64,000 nt of DNA from Saprospiraceae bacterium (GCA_016714765.1 JADKCF010000006.1:62001-126000); one strand, 5' to 3'. Positions 1-12,623 are shown, numbered from the stretch's first letter. Numbers and translations are program-made. The notes: generated by a model not told the origin, from the sequence alone.

Positions 1-3000
1 ACTAATGTCGTATCTGTAGGTCCAGTAATGATAGGCTGTTGTACAACCACCACTATTCTTTGTACTTTCAGGAATATACCATTTGTAGACCCTGCTGAAA
101 TCTGGCATGAGTCCACCACTCTCCATGTCCTGAAGATAGTATCAGCACAAAGTGGTGTGGCAGCCGGCAAGTCATCCGTAAAGTTGATAGATATATCAGA
201 GCAAGTTGCGTTGGATGTGTTTACTGTTGTCATGCCGGCCACTGCCGTCGTAATACCCTGACAGTTGTTCACAGTGATATCAGCCGGGAACGAGATGTCT
301 GCAAGACTTACCGGATTATTGTTCACCACACTTATCAATTGTACACACTGTGTACTGTTGCCAGAATTATCTGTTGCAGTAAAAGTCCTTGTGATTTGTC
401 CGACATTACACTGATTGAGATTAATAATAGGCAGTGATGTGATAGACAATCCTGCAGGGCAATTATCAGTTGCTGTGGCATTGCCGTAAGTGGACAATGG
501 CGTAGCAGGATTGTAATTATTACAAGCTATAGTAATGTTGGCAGGACAAGTCAGAACGGGGTCTAATGTATCTCTTACTGTTACCTGTGCAGTACATGAA
601 AGCGACTGATTATTATTTGTGTTTGTAACAGTCAAAGTCACAGTACGGACTCCTACATCATTACAGAAGAATATATCAGGATTTACCGTAGCTTGTATAT
701 TAGTACACGCTCCTGTGCTTCCAGTGGAAATATCCTGTGGGCTTATATTGACTGAGCCATTTGCTCCAAGATATACAGTGATATTCTGTGTAGAACATGT
801 AAGTGTACCCGGATCAACATTGACAGATGCATTAGCAGTTTTTGTACACCCATTGGCATCTGTTACCGTAACAGTATAAGTGGTATTGACTGTAGGCGAT
901 ACAGTGATGGCAGATGTGGTGGCATTGGTATTCCACAAATATGACGTACCTCCTGATGCAGTTAGTGTTGTTGACTCCCCAAGACATATCATTAAATCAC
1001 CTGTAATCGCTGCATTTGGTAATGGATTTACCGTGACAGTTCTGGTAGATGTATTGACACAACCATTGGAATTAGTGCCTGTAACCGTATATGTGCTGGT
1101 AGCAGATGGTGTCACACTGATAGTGGTAGTCGTTGCTCCTGTACTCCATACATATGTAGACGCACCGGATACTGATAAAGAAGTCGACTGACCTGCACAT
1201 AGTACATTGGTTCCAGTGACACTCAAAACCGGTAGTGGATTGACTGTAACTGTTCTCGTGGATGTATTGATACACCCATTGGCATCTGTCGCAGTGACGG
1301 TATAAGTAGTGTTAGCTACCGGACTAACCGTTATTGCAGCAGTAGAAGCTCCTGTATTCCATACATAAGTAGATGCACCTCCTGCTGTCAAAGTTGTACT
1401 GTTTCCGATACAAATGGTATTGTTGCCGCTGATATTTACAGTGGGCAAAGGATTTACAGTAACAGTCCTCGTAGCCGTTCCGTTACAACCATTGATATCT
1501 GTCGCAGTGACAATATAAGTTGTGGTGGTAGCCGGTGATACCGAGATGGAAGTAGTTGTTGCATTGTTGCTCCATATATAAGCTATACCTCCAGAGGCTG
1601 TCAGAGACGTAGATGATCCGTTACAAATCACATTATTGCCAGTGATGGCCACATTTATGGTATTACCATTTACCGTGACAGTCCTGGTGGCAGAAGCCCG
1701 GCAACCGTTGATATCTGTAGCTGTTACCGTATATGTTGTGGTAGCGGCTGGGCTGACCGTTATAGCCGTTGTGGTGGCTCCGGTGTTCCATAGATAGGTA
1801 CTTCCTCCAGTAGCCGTCAATGTGGTGTTTTCATTGACACAAATGATGTTATCACCTGAGATACTGACGGTTGGTAAAGGATATACTACGATCTGTTTTG
1901 AGCCTGTGGCAGTACAACCATTGGCGTTGGTCACAGTTACCGTATAAGTCGTCGTTGCGACAGGGTTTACATTAAAGCTAGAAGTGGTAGCTCCTGTATT
2001 CCACAAATAAGTACCACCTCCGGTGGCTGATATTGTAGTGGCAGTACCGATACAAACATTTGCTCCAGCTACGGTTACAACCGGATTAGCATTTACTGTC
2101 ACAGTTCTGCTTGCTGTTGCTGTACACCTGAATTCATTGGTGACAGTCACTGTATAAACCGTAGTGGTAGTAGGTCTAACAGAGATAACAGCTGTTGTTT
2201 CTGAATTGCTCCACAAATAAGTACCTCCTCCGGTTGCTGTAAGTGTTGTAGATTTACCGTTGCATATTACATTATTACCTGTGATGTTTGCCGTAGGAGA
2301 GTGTTCCTCACAAATTCTTTGACATACATCTGAATTATTGTTATCCTGCACATCTACGTGTACTATGCAGAAATCAGTATTTCCATTGCAATCGTGTACC
2401 CAAAGTTCTACAACATTATCCAATCCAACATCAAAACAATCAAAGCACCTGATGGTATCATTTACATCCGCAGAGAAACTGTACTTCAATGGAGTAGTAC
2501 AGCACAAGCTCGAACTACTGGAATTGAGTGTATATGCTTTTATACATGCTTTTTCTATATCAGCCTTACCGTCTCCGTTGGTATCCCAAGGATTGATACT
2601 TACGCTGATACTTTCCAGACAAGATGCCTGTGGTTTGTCATTATTTTGCACCAAAATCAACTGATCTTTTGTAGCAACATTACCACATTGATCCTCAAAT
2701 GACCACTGCACCTTGTGAAGGCCAACAGGGAAATTCATATTGATAGTAGCTATATGCCCAAGAGAGGTATTGCTGATGATCTGCAATCCATCGTTATAAA
2801 AATCAATTTTGTAACTAGATCTTAATTTATTGTCAGGTGTACAGACATCTCCACCTCTTACTTCAAGACTCACAGGCCCTTCTACACAATTGCCTTTGGC
2901 AGTGAAGAAAGTCACATTTGCCGGAATGTTTCCAACAAAAAATGGTGGTACAGTATTGTTTACTTTTAAAATTTGTGAAAATGTATATGGCACATAATCT

Positions 3001-6000
3001 GCACCTAATCTATCCATCTCACACCAGTCAATGACCGTCCATTTTCTGACAATTTTATAACATGCACCTGTTACAAAAGTATACACTTCGTCTTTATATG
3101 AAGCTGCAGCCAATCCACAAGTAGATTGAGTGATCACAGGATATCCATACTGAGCAGGTAAACTTTCAGGACGTAACTGGTCAGCTGAACACTTGTCATT
3201 CACTTCATAATCGAGTGGCTTAACAATCTGAGTCAATGGATTAAAATCATCTTCATTTTCTACAGTGATGATTTGTTTGCAAGTAGCAGTACCCACACCG
3301 TCTGTGGCTGTAAATGTCCTTTCTATATATCCTACTCTACATGAGTTTAATACAAACTTGGGAGCTGATTCAGTAACAGTGGCTCCGCAAGCATCAATAG
3401 CAGTTGCCGTGCCGTACTGAGTGAATGTCATACCTGTAAAGACTTCGCTACAGTCAATAGTCAAATCATCAGGGCATACTATTTTAGGAGCATGCTTATC
3501 CTGAATAGTGACACTGACCATACATGAATTGCTATTACCATTGACATCCCATACTCTTAGGGCTACCATGACAGAACGGCCTACATCAGCACAGCCAAAA
3601 TCAATGGCATCTTTAAATAGGCTATCAGGAATTAGTCCTCCAGGAACCATTTTAGCAACCTTCATACTACCCATACCGCAACCATCAAAACTTCCATCAT
3701 CTATATTGCGTGGGTATAAGTATGCCTGTCCATTGGAGTTAAGACCTACTACTACCTGCCCCTTACAAATGACTGTTGGTGCCGTTTTGTCCTCCACCTT
3801 AACAGTAAAAGATACCTGGCTTGAGTTTTGACATCCGTCATATGCTGTATAAGTGATCAAGTGATTACCTGCCGGCAATGTTATCTTAGCCGGAACTTTA
3901 TGATTATCTATGAATCCACCGGGATATGTCACATCTACCTCTAAATAATTACTGCATTCGTCCGTCACAGTAGCAACAGGCAAAACCACATCTCCTACAC
4001 AGTTGGAGTGTCCATTGGTAGACACAGTAACATTTGGTAATGCTGCTATTACAGGAGGTTCAATGTCTGTAATTTCAAGAACCTGACGGAAGGTACGTAT
4101 TTGTCCTTCAGTACACCATTGTTCATATACTGTCCAGTTTCTTATTATTTTTCTTGTGCAGCCTACATAACCGAGGTCTTCATCTTTGTATCCTGTATAT
4201 AGATTACAAATATCTGCAAATGAAGGATAAAGTGATATACCCGCCAAAGTTGGCACTCCAGTCACAGAAATAGATGGATGTCCATCAGCATCTTTTGCAT
4301 ATTCGTCGCACACCAATGCTGAATCCTTGATCATCATGTAGCTTGGTGGAAACTTCACTAAAGTCATATCAGGTCTTTCGAGCGATATTCTCATATTGCA
4401 GAAAGCAGATTTATTACCAAATTTATCTGTAGCCTGGTAGACTCTGTCTATATATTTTACATAATTATTATTACATGTCAAAGGTGTAATTGTTTCACTG
4501 ACAATGACATTGGATACAGGTCCATCACAGTTGTCACCTTCGAATGGACCTTTGTATTCGCTCAGTTTATAACATGGCAGTTCGATATCCTGACAGATGG
4601 ATACTGGTGCCATCTTATCTTCTACTGTAATTGTCGACCAGCAAGAATTACCACCACAACCTTCTATCAGTTTTGCCATAACTTTGGTGCCTGCGTGTAC
4701 AGAGGTCAAAGTTGCATCCGATATAGGATGACCATGTGCATCCGTCAACATGACAGTATAAGGTGACAATGGATTAAGTGTACCTGCTACCATCATAGAT
4801 GGGGTGACGACTATTTCACAATCGTTATCCAGTGAAACATTGAAATTACCAATGCAGGCAATTGAAGCATTATCAGGTTGTCCAATCGATACTTTGATAA
4901 CTGCAGGAGCTACACATCCGGGAGTACCAGCTACTTTGACTTCATGTATTCCCAACGCATATCCAGTCCAGTCGAAATCCAGCACAGATGAAGTGCCACC
5001 TACCACAGCACCATCTACTGTCCAGGTAAAACTTTTACCACCGACTGCTGATGAGGCTTTGTATGTTGCAGATCCACCCAAACAAAGTGATCTCGGACCA
5101 TCTACTTTATTTCGTCAAATGTACATGTTGTAGGTGCTGCTACCACTTGCTCCAGGTCTCCATACTCATTGCGCAATCTGACTGAAAAACCTTTACCATC
5201 CAGGTGTATAGCTTCCAGCAAGTAATAACTGGCGCCATCATGTTCGTGCAAAATTTCTGTCAGCTGGAATCCGTCCGGTAAAACAACCGGATCGGCAGGA
5301 GGGAAAGGACTGCTGAAATCATATAAACCAACGGATGATTCAACATACCAATTTTCACCGGCCTTGCTGGCTATTTTTAAAGCCAGTTCGAATTGTCCGT
5401 TGGTAGGGGTGGTGGCAGCTCTACAGTTGCTACATGGTTCATACTCTGCAGGACAACCAAGTACAACATACGTTGTGGATATGTCATCCTCCTTGAGGTC
5501 TTTCTGATTATCCACCACATCATTTTCCCTATTGTCATCAGGAGTAGAATCAATGTCAAAATTGGAAATATTCCTGTTAAACTGGTCATACATCTCTTTG
5601 ATCTCCGCTGTATTGTAAATGACTGCAGGGTGTTTTACATTATTATGAATTTTAAGACTGCACTGAGTAACATAAGACTGTCCTGGCTGTAAATTGCCAT
5701 TTACAGTAATTGTTTTTTGTGCTGTGCCATTGGCTGATGCCGTCCAGGAAGGATCGGCAAGATCAGTATTGGCAGGAATATAATCTGTCAGTGTATATCT
5801 TGAAACAGGTACATTTCCTTCATTTTTGACCGTGAGATTGAAAACTATGATATCTCGGCAAGAGCCCTGCGGGAAGCAATGCTTTTGTTCAGAGATAAAT
5901 CAATCAAATCTAGTTTTATGACAGCTGGATCATGGTCGTCTTCATCGACATCACCTTTGTCGTCCATATTGTTGTCAGTGGCGGTATTGGGTTGGCCTCC

Positions 6001-8792
6001 TTTGTCATTATTATCTTTATTGTCTGGTGTAGAATCAAAATCATAATTAGTAGCTGTATCTGTACAAGAGCCCTGAGATATTTCAGAGTAGTTGATAATT
6101 TGAGATACTTGCACATCATCGAGTATTGTTAAATTTATATTATAGTCTCTGCAAGTATTGTGTGCAAGCACTTTTACCTCATCGTAGGTAAGATATTTAA
6201 GATCAGCAGAAATTGTCCAACCAGGATTTTGAACCGGGTCGAAATCAAACTCTGGATTCAGATAATTTGTAATCTGATAAGAAGATGCTTCCAATGTACC
6301 TTGATTACAAACTGTAGTGGTAAGTTTTACATCAGTATCAGGTGTGTATATTCTGTCTACATCTACTTTATGTACCAAAGCAAGGTCACAAACAGGGGGA
6401 AAATCACTGTCTATCCCGTCTTCCGGTGTGTCCAGACAACTTTTGATATCTTGAATATTGACTCCATTTCCATCTTTTGCACTTACAATCGCCGCTTCAT
6501 TGGTAAATTGGATATTTTTTACATTTTTATCAAGGGTGAGACTCAGTACTGTAGATACTTTATTGCCGGGTGTCAATCTTTGTTTAAGTGTTGTTTTGAG
6601 AACACCCTGATTTAATGTCCATCCGGTGTTCATCTCTGGTACAAAAAGATATCCGGCAGGCAATTTGTCAGATACCTCTATTTCTGATATCACATTGCCA
6701 CCTCGGTTAGCAACTGAAATTTCAAAAACTACAATATCATCTTTTTTAATGGCTTTGGCATTGACAACCGACTTAAATATTTTAAGGCTGCATTCACCTG
6801 CCACTCGCAAACCAATATCAAAATTATGCAAAGTATGATTTACATTGACCTTAATCAAGGCACCATTACAAGGCATTGTGCCACTGACATTCGGGTCACT
6901 GTCAATATTTGTAAAATCGGCAGTAGATTTTGTCAAATTATAAAACAATCCTCCAATAGTATAACTGTGCGTCTCAGCATCTAAGTGCTGATTGTCTATT
7001 CCTATATAATATGTACTACTTTGATTAATTCCACCTGAAACATTCGTGTCGTTGAAGGTATAATTACCCTTGGAATTAGTAACTGTTGAACCTATTAAGT
7101 TGCAATTTTCGTCAAACAAATTTAATTTAATTCCTGTAAGTCCGGATTCATTGGCATCCTGAAGACCGTTATTGTTTTGATCATCCCAAACTAAATTTCC
7201 TATCTCTATAGACGGAAGGCCGCATACTGCTACTATATCTCCAAATCCAGTTGCTTTTCCAAAAAGATTTACCGTCTCTCTGGTGTACAGTTCCTTTGTC
7301 CCTTCTTTTTCACCATTTGTAGTATTATATCTGTGTAAACCACCAGAATAAGAGTTAAGCTCAGGGTCAAAAACAGAAGTTACCACTGATCCTGTACCAG
7401 GTAATGCAAAAATACTTCCTGTGGTAACCTCAGAGTGATAAACCGGGTTGGTCACCCAATAATCATTATAGAAAAACTCTTTTCCATTAGATCTGTCTTC
7501 CAGTGTCCAGGAACTGCCTGTCTTATATGCAATCATCAGATCCCCTTTCTGCTCATCCAATCTATTGGTGGCATTATTGCAGTAAGTATGCCCCATCCGA
7601 TCTGAAAGAGAAATAAGCATATCCCCATTATCAGCAAAATCAAGGTCTGTCAACCAAAATGCCGGAGGTCCCCCTACGACTGCAGCGGCAGCCCAATCAG
7701 CACCAGCCTCTATCTCAAGGCCTGTATCCGTAAAATTTCCTGAAGAAGGATCAAATGCATACACAGAAGCAATATCTCCGGGTACTGTTGTACCCACATA
7801 AATTTTATCCTGATAATATTTTAGAGCAAAGGCAAAACTGCCTGCACCTGGAATGTTATAAGACCTGGTATTGGCGGCTGTAGGATTGGTTGTCTCAATT
7901 CTTACCAGTGTATTATTATATATATTAACTACGTACAAATATTTTTCGTCCGGTGAAAGTACCATAGCACCCAATCCGATTTTTCCAACCTGTGCCCCAT
8001 AACTACAGTTAGCAACATCTGTTACTGATAAAGTACCTACATTCTGACCCAAGTTAGAAAGTTTAACAAAAGTTTGGGTAGTGTACATAGAACCATTGAA
8101 AACTGTTTTGAAAATAGCATCATGTCCGTCTTTAAGACCAGAATACTGCTTTACCAAAGCGGATGAAAATATTTCTTTGGATTTATTCTTCCATGCGAGT
8201 CCCCAAATAGAACCGGTTTCGCCATGCATTGCAAATTTTCGTGCAGTGTGCTGCTGTTAAAACCATACTCGATACCTACTATAGTAGGTTCTGCAGGCCT
8301 GGCAGTGGTAGCTCCCTGTACAAAACAAGTTGTAATGATTTCAGATTTTGAGTTACAAAAATCATTTGCCGAAACCATTCCATAACTTACACTGCATGAT
8401 GGCACCTGTGCAAATTGAACAGATGATCCGTTATCGACACCCATATAAGAAGATGAGTATGAAGATCCATCGCTGAATGTCAGCCTTACCCGATCACCAT
8501 CAGTCAGATTACTGAAGGAGTATGAACCTGACGATCCGGATTTGGTTGTTCCTATCAGAGAACCATCAGATCTGTATGCCTGAATAAGCACATCTGATAT
8601 TCCGTTTTCAGTTACATTGCGCAAGCCGTCATTATTGGAATCATTATAAACGACTCCTTCTACTGTGCCTTTGGAAGCAACACATTGAGCCGATACCCAA
8701 TGGGGAATAAGATTTAAAAGGGTGAAAGCCATTATAATTAAATAATAGCGAGGTGCCTGATTAAAGCACTTTGGGTACATACTGTTTTTCAT
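1..8792 (-). CDS. Giant secreted multi-domain surface protein (C-terminus beyond the window; three frame breaks)
   Basis: One gene of more than 2,900 codons, read from 8792 and still open at base 1. A signal peptide ends in WVSAQ near residue 36. In order follow an SdrD-B-like domain, a domain of about 350 residues resembling a beta-propeller surface protein, a second SdrD-B domain (WDDQNNNGLQD), three or more DUF11 domains separated by Asp-rich stretches (DSTPDNKDNNDKGG), HYR-like modules (DKTAPTVICKG, DKHAPKIVCP), seven Ig-like repeats, and another HYR-like module. The reading frame breaks near 8233, 5872 and 5107; one added base in a T, C or A run (coding strand) restores it each time. Such proteins in Bacteroidota are adhesins or gliding and type IX secretion cargo; the C-terminal sorting domain would lie outside the window. 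Role as an adhesin is inferred. Confidence 0.85.
804..2291 (-). repeat. Seven tandem Ig-like repeats inside the giant surface protein
   Basis: Seven consecutive units of about 70 residues (about 212 bp). Each has the plan ITGNNxICxGxSTTLTA, then YLWNTGATT, then TYTVTxTDxNGC and TRTVTVNPLP. Each unit carries one Cys near its start and one near the NGC motif, which probably form a disulfide. The pattern matches the CHU_C-associated Ig-like/PKD-like repeats of Bacteroidota surface proteins. Reading frame is unbroken through the array. Confidence 0.85.
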
Positions 8793-8841
8793 TTTTTGAC
8801 CTTAGTTTGAAAAATAATAATCTTAATAAATTTGAACATTG

Positions 8842-8918
8842 CCACACATGACCGAAATAGTGTGGTTATGCCATTAAAAATTTTACAATCATTTGCATAT
8901 AAATATGCATCAGATTGT
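8842..8918. promoter_or_regulatory. Two dyads in the leader region upstream of the surface-protein gene
   Basis: CCACAC (8842-8847) pairs with GTGTGG (8860-8865). A larger dyad has ACAATC/GATTGT as outer arms (8885-8890, 8913-8918) and GCATAT/ATATGC as inner arms (8895-8900, 8903-8908) around the same centre. Neither is followed by a T run. They could be RNA hairpins in a 5' leader or protein sites; function is unknown. Confidence 0.35.
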
Positions 8919-8997
8919 AGCTGCTAAGATTACTGTTTTGTGCGGGACACGCAGAAGAAATTACACTTAGAAAGTAAATTCACTTCACACGATGGGG

Positions 8998-9005
8998 CAA
9001 ATATA
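8998..9005 (-). promoter_or_regulatory. Candidate -7 element (TATATTTG) for the surface-protein gene
   Basis: The minus strand reads TATATTTG, a match to the Bacteroidota -7 consensus TAnnTTTG. No clear -33 TTG lies at the right distance. If used, the transcript would have a leader of about 200 nt containing both dyads at 8842-8918. Confidence 0.35.
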
Positions 9006-9104
9006 TAAATTAATTATAATATGTAGTATTTTTTTTCATAAAAATTAAAAAAATATTTAATATGTTATATTCAATCATTCATGCCTATAATATGGATTTA
9101 GTAT

Positions 9105-9112
9105 TAATTTTG
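9105..9112 (+). promoter_or_regulatory. Candidate -7 element (TAATTTTG) for rlmI
   Basis: TAATTTTG fits TAnnTTTG and ends 19 bp before the rlmI ATG at 9132. No -33 TTG is evident. Confidence 0.4.
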
Positions 9113-9131
9113 CATTCAAAGTAGGACATCG

Positions 9132-10319
9132 ATGGAACTTAAAGCAATAAAACTAAAAAAAGGTAAAGAAGTATCAATGGCCAGGAAGCACCCTTGGGTA
9201 TTTTCCGGAGCAATACAGCAAATGCCAAAAGATATACAGGATGGTGACCTGGTGGATGTATGGTCATACGACATGAAGTATCTGGGTACCGGACATTATC
9301 AGGGAGGAGGATCTATAGCTGTCCGTGTCATCTCTTTTACTAAAAGGACCATTGACCAGTCTTTTTGGAATGACATCGTTCTGAATGCCAAAGTTTTCAG
9401 ACAAAGCCTTGGAATTCCATCCTCACAGACCGACACCTATCGGTTGTTGCATGGTGAAGGAGATGGTATCCCGGGCTTGATTATAGATATATATCATCAT
9501 ATCGCAGTTATTCAGTGTCATTCTATTGGTACCCATATGGCTGCAGAAATGATAGGACAGGCACTTATCAGCATTTTTGCAGGGGAACTTGATACCATAT
9601 ACCTTCGATGCAAAGAAACCCTACCAGAAAATTATGGTTCCAAAAGTTTCTGATTTATTCCTTGTCGGACAATGTGAAGAAACCATTGTCTTAGAAAAAC
9701 TCTATAAAAGTTTAAGATCAATGTCGTGACTGGTCAAAAAACCGGCTTCTTTCTGGACCAGAGAGAAAACAGGGACTTGGTAGGAAAGTTTGCACAGGAT
9801 AAATCTGTATTGAACTGTTTTTGTTACACAGGTGGATTTTCACTTTACGCATTGCAGGCATCGGCAAATAATGTGGACTCTGTAGATATTTCTCAAAAAG
9901 CAGTCGATCTGATGGATGAAAATATACAATTAAATAACTTTCAGGGAAAACACAGGAGCATTTGCGCCAATGTGATGTCCTATTTACAAAGTGAAGATAG
10001 TAGCTTGTACGATATTGTCATTGTAGATCCGCCGGCTTTTGCCAAAAGTCTCCACAAGCGACATAATGCTGTGCAGGCATACAAGAGGCTAAATTCTTTG
10101 GCTATGAAAAAAGTAAAAAATGGTGGATATTTGTTTACCTTTTCTTGTTCGCAGGTTGTTGGCACACAATTATTTTATGATACTATCGTTGCTGCCGGTA
10201 TAGAGGCAGGCAAAAACGTAAGGGTTGTAAAATCACTTAGCCAGGGTCCTGATCACCCTATCAACCTGTTCCATCCGGAGGGGCACTATCTCAAAGGTCT
10301 ATTATTGTACATTGAATAA
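9132..10319 (+). CDS. rlmI: RlmI-type class I SAM-dependent 23S rRNA methyltransferase (frame broken and restored)
   Basis: The N-terminal part (9132-9653) is a PUA-like RNA-binding domain (KGKEVSMARKHPWVFSGAI) plus the linker region (LLHGEGDGIPGLIID). The C-terminal part (from about 9726) is the Rossmann methyltransferase: GQKTGFFLDQREN, NCFCYTGGFSLYA for SAM binding, DPPAFAKS, and FTFSCSQ with the conserved Cys. The family methylates a cytosine of 23S rRNA at C5. Between 9642 and 9709 the frame is disturbed; removing one A from each of three A runs (9642-9645, 9695-9699, 9706-9709) restores one continuous protein of about 395 residues, the normal family length. Three +1 changes keep the two halves in the same frame, which favours sequence error over true splitting. 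Product call is firm; the exact target base is from the family. Confidence 0.82.
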
Positions 10320-10366
10320 TCCGAAGTGTATTTCCTACCGAATAGGTGTACTTATAAAATGTAATC

Positions 10367-11675
10367 TCAGATAATAATTTTACCGAATAAATCATACTCT
10401 TCTGCATCAGTGATCTCGACCAGCGCAAAATCTCCCAATCGTACAAAATGGTCTTTGGCTGCTACGAGTACTTCATTGTCCACTTCCGGCGAATCGTATT
10501 CCGTTCTGCCTACAAAATATTCTCCTTCTTTGCGGTCAAACAACACCTTAACTTCTGACCTATTCTTTTTGATTGTGATCAAAAGAAATGCTTTGTTGAA
10601 TTTCCATGATCCTGTTGGCTCTTTCAGCTTTCAATTCGGGATCTATGTCATCTTCCAAAAGGAAAGCTGTAGTGTCTTCTTCGTGAGAATACTGAAAAAC
10701 TCCTACCCTGTCAAATCGCATTTGCTCTACAAAATCACATAAATCTTGAAACTCCTCATCTGACTCTCCAGGAAAGCCCACCAGAAAAGTAGTGCGGATA
10801 GCGATATCCGGAACCGTAGCTCGAGCGTATTCTATCAGCTCCTTTTGTTCCTGTCTTGTAGTTTGCCTTCTCATTCTTTCCAGCACAGTATCTGAAGCGT
10901 GCTGCAGCGGTATATCCAAATAATTACATATCTTGGGCTGAATAGCCATGGTATCTAATATCTCACGTGGAAATTTACTGGGATAGGCATAATGTAGTCT
11001 GATCCACTCAATACCTTCCACGGCACACAGCGCGTCCAGTAAGTCCGGTAAGGCTCTTTTTTTGTACAAGTCCAATCCATAATATGTGAGTTCCTGAGCT
11101 ATCAGTACCAATTCTTTTATACCCAGTGAAGCAAAATGTCTGGCCTCTTTTACAAGTGAGTCTATAGACCTGGAAATATGTTTTCCACGCATGAGGGGAA
11201 TGGCGCAAAACGAACATGTGCGATTACACCCTTCTGATATCTTCATATATGCAAAGTGCTGTGGAGTAGTTATATTCCTTTCGCCTATGAGTTCATACTT
11301 GTAATCAGCATTGAGCTTTGCCAGCAAGCCCGGCAATTCCAGTGTACCAAAATAAGCATCTACTTCAGGTATCTCTTTTTCCAGATCATCTTTGTATCGC
11401 TGAGAAAGACAACCTGTGACATACAACTTGTCGATACCCCCTTTGGATTTTATATCAGCATACTGTACGATGGTATTGATAGATTCTTCCTTTGCCAGAT
11501 CTATAAAGCCGCATGTATTGACTATAATAATGTTTGCCTCATCATTGCTATCGTGTATAACATCATAATCATTGGCTCTAAGTTGTGTGATGATGTTTTC
11601 AGAATCTACCAGATTTTTCGAACAGCCCAATGTGATGACGTTGACTTTGTCTTGCCTAAGCGTTTTGGTCTTCAT
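10367..11675 (-). CDS. rimO: RimO, ribosomal protein S12 methylthiotransferase (one frame break)
   Basis: Radical SAM methylthiotransferase that adds a methylthio group to an Asp of ribosomal protein S12. Visible are the N-terminal UPF0004 domain with its cluster cysteines (ITLGCSKNLVDSE, VNTCGFID, TGCLSQRY), the radical SAM motif CNRTCSFCAIP, and a C-terminal TRAM domain (GSEVKV-like start, FVGRTEYDSPEVDNEVLV). The frame breaks near 10566-10570, between the radical SAM and TRAM domains; dropping one base from that run of five T gives a single protein of about 435 residues. The start is placed at the ATG at 11675 (MKTKTLRQ), not further upstream, because a TATTTTTG promoter element sits at 11693-11700. 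It needs two [4Fe-4S] clusters. Very secure family call. Confidence 0.92.
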
Positions 11676-11692
11676 GTATTGATTTGTGGGTG

Positions 11693-11700
11693 CAAAAATA
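11693..11700 (-). promoter_or_regulatory. Candidate -7 element (TATTTTTG) for rimO
   Basis: The minus strand reads TATTTTTG, matching TAnnTTTG, 18 bp upstream of the ATG at 11675. It overlaps the longer possible reading frame and so decides the start. Confidence 0.5.
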
Positions 11701-11807
11701 AGTGAAGTAAGGCACAAAGCGGTAATAAAATTTCAAATTCGCACTTTGACCAGCATAATAACATTACCTGACCCGATTCCTATTATCATTTTTAAAGTTG
11801 AAAAGTA

Positions 11808-12623
11808 TCAACCTAATGCTACATCAAGTACCATCATCACTATAAAACCGCCTATAAAACCCATGGTAGCCACATCTGTATGCTTGTCCTGTTGGGTTTC
11901 AGGAATAACCTCTTCCACCACTACAAAAATCATGGCACCAGCTGCGAATGCCAGTGCGTAGGGCAAAACGGGCGTGAAAAAATTCACTGCCAAAGCTCCG
12001 ACCACACCGGCGACGGGCTCTACGAGGGCTGATGCCTGACCGTATAGAAAACTCTTGTGGTTACTCATTCCCATTCTTTTGAGTGGCATGGCTACTGCAA
12101 TACCCTCCGGAAAATTTTGAATCCCAATACCTATGGCAAGAATCAGGGCTGAAGTAATAGATGCTTCAGGTACTCCTGCTGCTACACCTCCAAACAACAC
12201 CCCGACAGCCAGACCCTCGGGAATATTGTGTAGTGTGATAGCCAAAACTAGCAATGTAGTCCGCTGCCAGGGAGATTTTACTCCCTCAGTTTCCTGAAAA
12301 TTGATATGCAGGTGTGGCAGGATTTTGTCCAGTGAGAAGATAAAAGTTGCTCCCAGCAAAAAACCTAGTGCTGATGGAAAGACCTTATAAAAACCTGTTC
12401 CTTCTGACATTTATGGCGGAGCCAGTAAACTCCAGAAACTTGCCGCTACCATCACCCCACCAGTAAACCCTAACATTCCGTCTAAGACTGAACGATTCAT
12501 GGTTCTGAAAAAATAAACAAAGGACGCTCCGAAAGCAGTCAGCAACCAGGTAAAAACGGTAGCATAAAATGCTGCAAGTATCGGAGATATACTTTCAAAC
12601 CATTGGACAACTGCATCAAACAT
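11808..12623 (-). CDS. ZIP-family divalent metal (zinc) transporter, GufA-like (in-frame stop in this sequence)
   Basis: Integral membrane transporter of about 270 residues that moves Zn2+ or related ions into the cytoplasm. The diagnostic metal-site helices are present: TLHNIPEGLAVG (TM4) and GIQNFPEGIAVAMPL (TM5), followed by QASALVEPVAG and FVVVEEVIPETQ. The first 70 residues (from 12623) hold TM1-2 and end at a TAA (12411-12413) directly followed in the same frame by ATG-TCA. In relatives this spot reads approximately SLLAPAIEMSEG, so the two pieces are one gene. The stop is either real or the result of several lost bases, since 12401-12420 appears about 3 nt short. If the stop is real, the downstream piece lacks TM1-2 and would not work alone. 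Confidence 0.78.

Noticed and set aside
804..2291. Regular repeats considered as a CRISPR array
   Set aside because: Units are 212 bp, have no short identical repeat with unique spacers, and encode Ig-like domains in a continuous frame; no cas genes are nearby.
28..4900. Plus-strand open frames such as 619-1191, 2338-2702, 3508-3831 and 4804-5133
   Set aside because: They lie opposite the giant surface-protein frame, which shows clear domain structure; the plus-strand translations are low-complexity Thr/Val-rich products of the repeats.
9132..10319. Two separate genes (RNA-binding protein plus methyltransferase)
   Set aside because: Both halves are in the same frame, together match one RlmI protein, and three single-A excesses explain the disturbed 70-bp junction.
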